64,000 nt of DNA, taken from positions 17,554,001 through 17,618,000 of the forward strand of contig NC_058190.1 in NCBI RefSeq assembly GCF_907165205.1, written 5' to 3'. The notes beneath the pieces were generated by a model. It worked only from the letters and a program-made list of their open reading frames with translations, did no database searches and was not told the DNA's origin. Positions 1-8,700 of the stretch are shown piece by piece. The translations under genes were made by a program, and so were the position numbers. Within the stretch, counting starts at the first letter, position 1; every line of letters begins with the position of its first letter. The stretch comes from Coccinella septempunctata (Eukaryota > Arthropoda > Insecta > Coleoptera > Coccinellidae).

Positions 1-614
1 ACAGTTTTCGATTTGAGATGCACATGTTGAATTTTAGTTCGATAGTTCAGATAGGAATTGTGATTTCAGTGGTCAATTCGGCAAAGTGTCATATCAATTC
101 CTCGAAAACTTTTGGATCAATTCCAACCAACCAACCAAATCTTGAAACTGCACATAGTTTTCGAATTGAGATGCACATGTTGAATTTCAGTTCGATAGTG
201 CAGATAGGAATTGAGATTTCAGTGGTCAATTCGGCAAAGTGTGATATCAATTCCTCGAAAACTGTTGGATCAATTCGAACCAAATGTTGAAACTGCACAT
301 AGTTTTCGAATTGAGATGCACATGTTGAATTTCAGTTCGATAGTGCAGATAGGAATTGAGATCTCAGTGGTCTATTCGGCAAAGTGTGATATAAATTCCT
401 CAAAAACTGTTGAACCAATTCGACCCAAATCTTGAAACTGCACATAGTTTTCGAATTGAGATGCACATGTTGAATTTCAGATCAATAGTTCTGATAGGAA
501 TGAAGATTTCAGTAGTCGATTCGGCAAAATATCATTTCAATTCCTAAGGAACTATTGGATCAATTCGAAACAAATCTTGAAACTGCACATAGTTTTCGGA
601 TTGAGATGCACATG
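1..614 (+). repeat. 145-bp satellite array, block 1 (plus), left of the LINE
   Basis: About four satellite monomers. Plus orientation is defined here as the strand reading GAGATGCACATGTTGAA. The phrase CTTGAAACTGCACATAG recurs every 145 bp. One monomer near 123-140 carries an 8-bp AACC-type expansion (CCAACCAACCAACC), making it about 153 bp. The same private expansion is found near 4660 (plus) and near 5888 and 7350 (minus), marking these as copies of one segment. Positions 1-614 match 6873-7486 in reverse complement (coordinates sum to 7487). No gene is seen. Confidence 0.95.
610..614 (+). repeat. 5' target-site duplication of the LINE (ACATG)
   Basis: ACATG ends the left satellite flank and recurs at 4285-4289, immediately right of the element. 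The inverted paralogous segment at 6873-6877 holds one copy (CATGT on the plus strand), as expected for an unoccupied site. This shows that the 5 bp were duplicated on insertion. Confidence 0.85.
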
Positions 615-933
615 GGGTGTAAGGGGAAAGGATGCGTTTTATAGCCTCTCCTCTCAAATGCCAACCTCACCTACTCGCGGTGCACCCTGTTCTTACGAAC
701 GAGGCTCTGGCGACCGAACATGAGCGGTATAACTCTGTTTCCCACAATTACGTAGCCTAAACATTGGCTTGAGCAGGAAATGGCTCTCTGCGTTGCTCAA
801 GTTACGTCTCAGACCTTGTCGTCTCAGGATACCTGTGCCACAAGATAATCTAGTCGTAGCCGCAACCAAAGTTGCACTGACAGCGTTACCAGTGCAGCTT
901 TTGAACACCTTCTAACGCAGCTCCTACAAAAAG
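615..933 (+). other. LINE 5' untranslated leader
   Basis: A 319-bp segment between the left target-site duplication and the ORF start. An in-frame TAA at 913-915 lies 18 bp upstream of the chosen ATG, so the protein cannot extend further upstream. Several upstream out-of-frame ATGs exist (for example within 655-660 and 719-723). The first bases, GGGTGT (615-620), can pair with GCACCC (682-687), with one G-T pair. An inner AGGGGA/TCTCCT pairing is also possible. Elements of this kind often carry promoter or ribozyme activity in the leader, but nothing here proves it. Confidence 0.7.
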
Positions 934-3900
934 ATGGATCAGTCGAACAGGACAAAATTCGTATCCGGAGGTAAAATACCCTCCCATTCGGATCTCCGGG
1001 GGAGGGTGCCTGAGCGAGTGAATCATCGAACAAACACCAATGAAAAGCACATAGCTTTTGCAGCATGGAACGTCAGAACCTTGCTAGACAACCCCAAGGC
1101 CGACCGACCAGAGAGGCGTACTGCCCTAATCGATAAGGAACTGCAACGAACATCCATTGCAATAGTTGCTTTAAGCGAAACACGCTTTTCGGATGAAGGT
1201 AGCTTGGTAGAACAAGCGTATACTTTTTTCTGGAAAGGCTTGCCGGAAGGCGAAATCAGACAACATGGCGTAGGCTTTGCCATTAGAAACGACCTGGCCG
1301 CCAAACTTACCGAAAATCCAGTTGGTATCTCAGAACGTTTAATGACCCTACGTTTTCCTGCAGCGAATAACACGTTTGTGAACATCATTGCAGTATACGC
1401 ACCCACTTTGAACTCCTCTGACAACTTAAAGGACACTTTTTACGAAACACTCGTTGCTACATTAAGTAAAATCCCAAAACGGGAACGAATTATTCTCCTT
1501 GGAGACTTCAACGCTAGAGTGGGCAGAGGTCAAGACTCAGAACTATGGCCGGGAATAATAGGGAAACACGGCACAGACAGCATCAATTCGAATGGAGAAC
1601 GTCTGCTGGCTCTTTGTGCAGAACACAATCTGTGTATAACGAACACCTATTTTATTACGAGACCCAATTCAAGGGGGACCTGGCGCCACCCGCGCTCAGG
1701 GCATTGGCATACCCTCGACTATGTGATCGTGAGAAGGAAAGATCTGAAAGAGGTGTTGGTCACTAAACCCAGAGCAGATCTGGAGTGCTGGACTGATCAT
1801 AGGCTGGTAATCTCGAGAATGAAAATCTCAATGCGCCCAAAATACCAACGCAAGCCGAAGTATCTAAGAGAGCGCCTTCAAATATCCAAACTACAAAACC
1901 CTTCTACAAAGGACAGATTCACAGCTGCCGTCAAAGATAGCCTAACACCACCGGATTATAACGACGACATTGAGACTCATTGGCTCCGTTTCAAGTCATC
2001 CCTTACAAATACAGCGAAAGAAATACTGGGCACAGAACGCTCCCGAAAATCCCCAGACTGGTTTGCCGACAGCGAAACTCATATCGCACCCCTTTTGGAC
2101 GCAAAACACAAAGCGATGAAAACCGCAATTAACAAGCCTGGCGATGTTGCAGCCCAAATAGGTTTCATAAACATAAAACGTGAGGTCCGTCAAAAAATAA
2201 GAAAAATCAAGGACAGCTGGTGGAAAGAAAAAGCTAGGGAAATACAAGCTTACGCCGATAACCATGACTACAGGCGTTTTTTCGAAGCTATTAAAACTGT
2301 TTACGGTCCAAGCAGAAAAGCTAGCTTTCCTATAAGAGATGCTCATGGAGCTATTCTAACTGATGATAGAAAAATTCTCGAAAGATGGAAGGAGCATTAC
2401 TCACAGGTCTTGAATCAAAATAACGACTCGGATTTATCCATTTTAGACCTGCTTCCCGCGTATAGTCCGATAACATCGCTTGATGACGAAATTTCAATGT
2501 CGGAAATCATAAGCGCTATTAAAAATATGAAAAATGATAAGTCACCTGGTCTAGACGGCATTCCGGCGGAGATATTCAAAGCCTTGGATGAGGACATTGT
2601 CAATAGTCTCCTAATACTATTCCGCAAGATCTGGGAACAGGGAGATGTGCCACAAGACTTTAAAGACGCTTTAGTTATCAACCTCTATAAGAACAAAGGC
2701 GATACGTCGAATTGCAACAATTACAGGGGCATATCGTTGCTTAATGTGGCCAGTAAAATTCTCTCGAAGATTATGGCTAATCGTCTGGTTCCACTCTTAG
2801 AGAAGCTTTTACCTGAATCCCAGTGCGGCTTTCGACCAAATCGAGGTACGGTGGACCTAATTTTTACACTGCGACAGCTACAAGAAAAGGCCCGTGAACA
2901 ACAATCGAGGATTTATACAGCCTTCATCGATTTAAGCAAGGCATTCGACTCGGTGAATCGGAGAGCGCTCTGGAAAATCATGGCACGTCTAGGAGTACCC
3001 GAAAAATTCCTGGCAGTGTGTAAAAGCCTTCATACCAACAACACCGCTAGAATACAGCATAATGGCTCTACAACCGACCATTTCTCAACCAACTCTGGAA
3101 TAAAACAAGGCTGCGTATTAGCGCCTTTACTTTTCAATATTTTCGCCATAGCTGTATCGATAATTGCTGACATGAGCATGCCCGTAAGAGGTGTTGGGAT
3201 AAGATTCAGATTTGATGGAGGCCTGTTTAACCTGAAGCGCCTCAGAGCAAAAACCCGTACCAAGTTTATCACGGAACTTCAATATGCAGACGACTGTTCA
3301 CTCATCGCTAGCAGCTCAGAGTATCTACAGATAATAATGGACACCTATAAACATATATACGAAGCTTTAGGCCTTAGACTCAATATTGACAAGACCAAAA
3401 TCCTGGTAAGTCCGCCAGAAAGCCTTCAAACAGATATCAGCCTGGACAATGAAACTCTAGAACAGGTCGAGCAGTTCAAATACTTGGGAAGCTTCATAAA
3501 TACTAGGGCTAACCTTGACACGGAAATACACAACCGTATCAATTCGGCATCACGGGCATTCTGGAAGCTGAAGGACAGAGTGTTCCAAAATCACGACCTC
3601 AATCTGAAGACCAAGACAGCTGTTTACAGAGCAGTGGTCCTCCCAACGCTTCTTTACGGAAGCGAAAGCTGGACTCCCTACAGGCGACATATTAAACAGC
3701 TTGAACAGACGCAGCAACGTCATCTAAGACAGATAATGCACATCAGATGGTTCCACAAAGTTTCGAATGCAGAAGTCTTGCAGCGCGCGAGTTGTACAAC
3801 AATTGAGACTCAAGTAACGAGGGCCCGACTCAGATGGAGCGGCCACATTCTGAGGATGCAAGACACAAGACTCCCCAAAATAGCTCTATACGGCGAACTC

Positions 3901-4173
3901 ACTGAGGGAGCCCGGAAACCAGGAGGCCAGTATAAGCGGTTTAAGGATACACTACATCAATCCCTAAAATCAGTTAATGCTAATCATAACTGGGAACAAC
4001 TAGCGTTAGACAGGTCACAGTGGAGGTCTTTGGTCCACAGTTATAATGGAGAATCGAGAAGGATACAGCGGCGGCCAGATCTGGTTGGAGACTATCCATG
4101 CCCTGAGTGTGGAAGGATCTGCAGGTCACGGTTGGGTCTCTTTAGTCACAGGAGGGCACACAATCGCAACTAG
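934..4173 (+). CDS. LINE polyprotein: AP endonuclease, reverse transcriptase and C-terminal C2H2 finger
   Basis: A 1079-residue protein that would nick target DNA and copy the element RNA at the nick (target-primed reverse transcription). The endonuclease/exonuclease/phosphatase domain spans about residues 38-295. Visible motifs are AAWNVRTL (43-50), SETR (81-84, metal-binding Glu82), VYAP (154-157), LLGDFNARVG (188-197), LDYVIVR (261-267) and TDHRLV (287-292). The reverse transcriptase spans about 500-860. Its motifs are YRGISLL (597-603), FIDLSKAFD with catalytic Asp666, GIKQGCVLAP (722-731), YADD (784-787, the two catalytic aspartates), LRLNIDKTK and QFKYLGS. A typical LINE tail follows (RLRWSGHILRM). 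The C terminus has a finger with Cys1056, Cys1059, His1072 and His1076 (CX2CX12HX3H). No RNase H domain is apparent. All key residues are present and there is no frameshift. The start ATG has A at -3 and G at +4 and is the first in frame after a stop. Function is inferred from family motifs. Confidence 0.95.
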   Translation: MDQSNRTKFVSGGKIPSHSDLRGRVPERVNHRTNTNEKHIAFAAWNVRTLLDNPKADRPERRTALIDKELQRTSIAIVALSETRFSDEGSLVEQAYTFFWKGLPEGEIRQHGVGFAIRNDLAAKLTENPVGISERLMTLRFPAANNTFVNIIAVYAPTLNSSDNLKDTFYETLVATLSKIPKRERIILLGDFNARVGRGQDSELWPGIIGKHGTDSINSNGERLLALCAEHNLCITNTYFITRPNSRGTWRHPRSGHWHTLDYVIVRRKDLKEVLVTKPRADLECWTDHRLVISRMKISMRPKYQRKPKYLRERLQISKLQNPSTKDRFTAAVKDSLTPPDYNDDIETHWLRFKSSLTNTAKEILGTERSRKSPDWFADSETHIAPLLDAKHKAMKTAINKPGDVAAQIGFINIKREVRQKIRKIKDSWWKEKAREIQAYADNHDYRRFFEAIKTVYGPSRKASFPIRDAHGAILTDDRKILERWKEHYSQVLNQNNDSDLSILDLLPAYSPITSLDDEISMSEIISAIKNMKNDKSPGLDGIPAEIFKALDEDIVNSLLILFRKIWEQGDVPQDFKDALVINLYKNKGDTSNCNNYRGISLLNVASKILSKIMANRLVPLLEKLLPESQCGFRPNRGTVDLIFTLRQLQEKAREQQSRIYTAFIDLSKAFDSVNRRALWKIMARLGVPEKFLAVCKSLHTNNTARIQHNGSTTDHFSTNSGIKQGCVLAPLLFNIFAIAVSIIADMSMPVRGVGIRFRFDGGLFNLKRLRAKTRTKFITELQYADDCSLIASSSEYLQIIMDTYKHIYEALGLRLNIDKTKILVSPPESLQTDISLDNETLEQVEQFKYLGSFINTRANLDTEIHNRINSASRAFWKLKDRVFQNHDLNLKTKTAVYRAVVLPTLLYGSESWTPYRRHIKQLEQTQQRHLRQIMHIRWFHKVSNAEVLQRASCTTIETQVTRARLRWSGHILRMQDTRLPKIALYGELTEGARKPGGQYKRFKDTLHQSLKSVNANHNWEQLALDRSQWRSLVHSYNGESRRIQRRPDLVGDYPCPECGRICRSRLGLFSHRRAHNRN

Positions 4174-4284
4174 CACTAAGAAGTTACAAGTCTGTTCGAT
4201 TTTTTTTTTTTTTTTTTTTTGCTTCTTCTTTTTGTAGATTTATTTCCGGTAACGGGATACAGCAATGAATGAATGAAAAAATGA
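4174..4284 (+). other. LINE 3' UTR with T21 run and ATGA-type tail
   Basis: A 111-bp segment after the TAG stop. A run of 21 T lies at 4200-4220, followed by more pyrimidine-rich sequence. The element ends in a short tandem repeat (AATGAATGAATG around 4264-4275, then A-rich sequence and ATGA) rather than a long poly(A). Short microsatellite-like 3' ends are known in RTE, CR1 and L2-like LINEs, where the 3' end is recognised by the cognate reverse transcriptase. The homopolymer may be prone to sequencing length error. Confidence 0.75.
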
Positions 4285-4289
4285 ACATG
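4285..4289 (+). repeat. 3' target-site duplication of the LINE (ACATG)
   Basis: Second copy of ACATG, directly followed by TTGAATTTCAGTTCGATAG. That is the satellite sequence that continues the monomer broken at 614. Confidence 0.85.
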
Positions 4290-5729
4290 TTGAATTTCAG
4301 TTCGATAGCTCAGATAGGAATTGAGATTTCAGTGGTCAATTCGGCAAAGTGTGATATCAATTCCTCGAAAACTGTTGGATCAATTCGAACCAAATGTTGA
4401 AACTGCACATAGTTTTCGAATTGAGATGCACATGTTGAATTTCAGTTCGATAGTGCAGATAGGAATTGAGATCTCAGTGGTCTATTCGGCAAAGTGTGAT
4501 ATCAATTCCTCAAAAACTGTTGAACCAATTCGACCCGAATCTTGAAACTGCACATAGTTTTCGAATTGAGATGCACATGTTGAATTTCAGATCAATAGAT
4601 CAGTGGTCAATTCGGCAAAGTGTCATATCAATTCCTCGAAAACTTTTGGATCAATTCCAACCAACCAACCAAATCTTGAAACTGCACATAGTTTTCGAAT
4701 TGAGATGCACATGTTGAATTTCAGTTCGATAGTGCAGATAGGAATTGAGATTTCAGTGGTCAATTCGGCAAAGTGTGATATCAATTCCTCGAAAACAGTT
4801 GGATCAATTCGAACCAAATGTTGAAACTGCACATAGTTTTCGAATTGAGATGCACATGTTGAATTTCAGTTCGATAGTGCAGATAGGAATTGAGATCTCA
4901 GTGGTCTATTCGGCAAAGTGTGATATCAATTCCTCAAAAACTGTTGAACCAATTCGACCCAAATCTTGAAACTGCACATAGTTTTCGAATTGAGATGCAC
5001 ATGTTGAATTTCAGATCAATAGTTCTGATAGGAATGAAGATTTCAGTAGTCGATTCGGCAAAATATCATTTCAATTCCTAAGGAACTATTGGATCAATTC
5101 GAAACAAATCTTGAAACTGCACATAGTTTTCGGATTGAGATGCACATGTTGAATTTCAGTTCGATAGCTCAGATAGGAATTGAGATTTCAGTGGTCAATT
5201 CGGCAAAGTGTGATATCAATTCCTCGAAAACTGTTGGATCAATTCGAACCAAATCTTGAAACTGCACATAGTTTTCGGATTGAGATGTACATGTTGAATT
5301 TCAGTTCGATAGCTCAGATAGGAATTGAGATTTCAGTGGTCAATTCGGCAAAGTGTGATATCAATTCCTCGAAAACTGTTGGATCAATTCGAACCAAATG
5401 TTGAAACTGCACATAGTTTTCGAATTGAGATGCACATGTTGAATTTCAGTTCGATAGTGCAGATAGGAATTGAGATCTCAGTGGTCTATTCGGCAAAGTG
5501 TGATATCAATTCCTCAAAAACTGTTGAACCAATTCGACCCAAATCTTGAAACTGCACATAGTTTTCGAATTGAGATGCACATGTTGAATTTCAGATCAAT
5601 AGTTCTGATAGGAATGAAGATTTCAGTAGTCGATTCGGCAAAATATCATTTCAATTCCTAAGGAACTATTGGATCAATTCGAAACTAATCTTGAAACTGC
5701 ACATAGTTTTCGGATTGAGATGCACATGT
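4285..5729 (+). repeat. Satellite array, block 1 continued (plus), right of the LINE
   Basis: About ten monomers at 145-bp spacing. The first 310 bp match 6563-6877 in reverse complement (coordinates sum to 11162). Near 4596 an out-of-register join (ATCAATAGATCAGTGG) removes part of a monomer. From about 4603 the array repeats the 1-614 sequence at an offset of about 4534, including the AACC expansion near 4660. The right end is an irregular inversion junction (5729-5750), where CTTGAAACTGCA is repeated before minus-orientation satellite starts. Confidence 0.93.
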
Positions 5730-5750
5730 CTTGAAACTGCATCAATAGAT

Positions 5751-8700
5751 TGATCCAACAGTTTTCGAGGAATTGATATCACACTTTGCCGAATTGACCA
5801 CTGAAATCTCAATTCCTATCTGCACTATCGAACTGAAATTCAACATGTGCATCTCAATTCGAAAACTATGTGCAGTTTCAAGATTTGGTTGGTTGGTTGG
5901 AATTGATCCAAAAGTTTTCGAGGAATTGATCTGACACTTTGCCGAATTGACCACTGAAATCACAATTCCTATCTGAACTATCGAACTAAAATTCAACATG
6001 TGCATCTCAAATCGAAAACTGTGTACAGTTTCGGGATTTGGGTCGAATTGATCCAATAGTTCCTTAGGAATTGAAATGATATTTTGTCGATTCGAACACT
6101 GAAATCTCAATCTTCATTCCTATCAGAACTATCGATCTTTAATTCAACATGTGCATCTATATTCGAAACCTATGTGCAGTTTCAAAATTTGGTTCGAATT
6201 GATCCAACAGTTTTCGAGGAATTGATATCACACTTTGCCGAATTGACCACTGAAATCTCAATTCTTATCTGAGCTATCGAACTGAAATTCAACATGTACA
6301 TCTCAATCCGAGAACTATGTGCAGTTTCAAGATTTGGTTCGAATTGATCCAACAGTTTTCGAGGAATTGATATCACACTTTGCCGAATTGACCACTGAAA
6401 TCTCAATTCCTATCTGAGCTATCTAACTGAAATTCAACATGTGCATCTCAATCCGAAAACTATGTGCAGTTTCAAGATTAGTTTCGAATTGATCCAATAG
6501 TTCCTTAGGAATTGAAATGATATTTTGCCGAATCGACTACTGAAATCTTCATTCCTATCAGAACTATTGATCTGAAATTCAACATGTGCATCTCAATTCG
6601 AAAACTATGTGCAGTTTCAAGATTCGGGTCGAATTGGTTCAACAGTTTTTGAGGAATTGATATCACACTTTGCCGAATAGACCACTGAGATCTCAATTCC
6701 TATCTGCACTATCGAACTGAAATTCAACATGTGCATCTCAATTCGAAAACTATGTGCAGTTTCAACATTTGGTTCGAATTGATCCAACAGTTTTCGAGGA
6801 ATTGATATCACACTTTGCCGAATTGACCACTGAAATCTCAATTCCTATCTGAGCTATCGAACTGAAATTCAACATGTGCATCTCAATCCGAAAACTATGT
6901 GCAGTTTCAAGATTTGTTTCGAATTGATCCAATAGTTCCTTAGGAATTGAAATGATATTTTGCCGAATCGACTACTGAAATCTTCATTCCTATCAGAACT
7001 ATTGATCTGAAATTCAACATGTGCATCTCAATTCGAAAACTATGTGCAGTTTCAAGATTTGGGTCGAATTGGTTCAACAGTTTTTGAGGAATTTATAACA
7101 CACTTTGCCGAATAGACCACTGAGATCTCAATTCCTATCTGCACTATCGAACTGAAATTCAACATGTGCATCTCAATTCGAAAAATATGTGCAGTTTCAA
7201 CATTTGGTTCGAATTGATCCAACAGTTTTCGAGGAATTGATATCACACTTTGCCGAATTGACCACTGAAATCTCAATTCCTATCTGCACTATCGAACTGA
7301 AATTCAACATGTGCATCTCAATTCGAAAACTATGTGCAGTTTCAAGATTTGGTTGGTTGGTTGGAATTGATCCAAAAGTTTTCGAGGAATTGATATGACA
7401 CTTTGCCGAATTGACCACTGAAATCACAATTCCTATCTGAACTATCGAACTAAAATTCAACATGTGCATCTCAAATCGAAAACTGTGTACAGTTTCGGGA
7501 TTTGGGTCGAATTGATCCAATAGTTCCTCAGGAATTGAAATGATATTTTGTCGATTCCACCACTGAAATCTCAATCTTCATTCCTATCAGAACTATCGAT
7601 CTTTAATTCAACATGTGCATCTCAATTCGAAAACTATGTGCAGTTTCAAGATTTGGGTCGAATTGTTTCAACAGTTTTTGAGGAATTGATATCACACTTT
7701 GCCGAATAGACCACTTAAATCTCAATTCCTATCTGCACTATAGAACTGAAATTCAACATGTGCATCTCAATTCGAAAACTGTGTGAAATTTCAAAATTTG
7801 GTTCGAATTGGTTCAACAGTTTTTGAGGAATTGATATCACACTTTGCCGAATAGACCACTGAAATCTCAATTCCTATCTGAACTATCGAACTGAAATTCA
7901 ACATGTGCATCTCAATTCGAAAACTATGTGCAGTTTCAAGATTTGGTTCGAATCGATCCAATAGTTCCTTAGGAATTGAAATGATATTTTGCCGAATCGA
8001 CTACTGAAATCTTCATTCCTATCAGAACTAACGATCTGAAATTCAACATGTGCATCTCAATTCGAAAACTATGTGCAGTTTCAAGATTTGGGTCGAATTG
8101 GTTCAACAGTTTTTGAGGAATTGATATCACACTTTGCCGAATAGACCACTGAAATCTCAATTCCTATCAGAAATATCGATCTGAAATTCAACATATGCAT
8201 TTCATTTCGAAAACTATGTTCAGTTTCAAGATTTGGTTCGAATTGATCCAACAGTTTTCGAGGAATTGATAACACAATTTGCCGAATAGACCACTAGAAT
8301 CTCAATTCCTATCTGCACTATCGAACTGAAATTCAACATGTGCATCTCAATTCGAAAACTATGTGCAGTTTCAAGATTTGGTTCGAATTGATCTAACAGT
8401 TTTGAGGAATTGATATCACACTTTGCCGAATAGACAACTGAAATCTCCATTCCTATTAGAACTATCGATCTGAAATTCAACATGTGCATCTCATTTCGAA
8501 AACTATGTGCAGTTTCAAGATTTGGTTCGAATTGTTCCAACAGTTTTCGAGGAATTGATATCACACTTTGCCGAACACACCACTGAAATGTCAATTCCTA
8601 TCTGCACTATCGAACTGAATTTCAACATGTGCATTTCAATTCGAAAACTACGTGCAGTTTCAAGATTTGGTTCGAATTGATCCAACAGTTTTCGAGGAAT

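Larger units (their letters stand above)
615..4284 (+). mobile_element. Full-length non-LTR retrotransposon (LINE), single-ORF APE-RT type
   Basis: A 3670-bp element with no terminal repeats. It has a 5' leader of 319 bp, one uninterrupted 1079-codon ORF (934-4173) and a short 3' region ending in ATGA-type repeats. It is inserted in a satellite monomer without loss of satellite sequence. Its base composition is visibly less AT-rich than the surrounding satellite. The order of endonuclease then reverse transcriptase, the absence of a separate ORF1 in the window, the compact size and the short-tandem-repeat 3' end resemble the RTE/CR1/L2-like groups. The exact clade cannot be fixed without a phylogeny. 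The intact frame and perfect 5-bp target-site duplication suggest a recent insertion. Only one copy is present in the window, so it was not amplified with the satellite here. Confidence 0.93.

Noticed and set aside
1023..3272. Antisense and alternative-frame ORFs inside the LINE (60-137 codons)
   Set aside because: They overlap the long, motif-rich 1079-codon frame and show no recognisable domain. They are shadows of that gene.
615..4284. LTR retrotransposon or retrovirus-like element
   Set aside because: No long terminal repeats, protease, integrase or RNase H. The AP endonuclease and YADD reverse transcriptase order are those of a non-LTR element.
4237..4284. Host gene fragment next to the LINE
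   Set aside because: The sequence up to 4284 belongs to the element's 3' end, as shown by the paralogous empty site at 6873, and the satellite resumes immediately.
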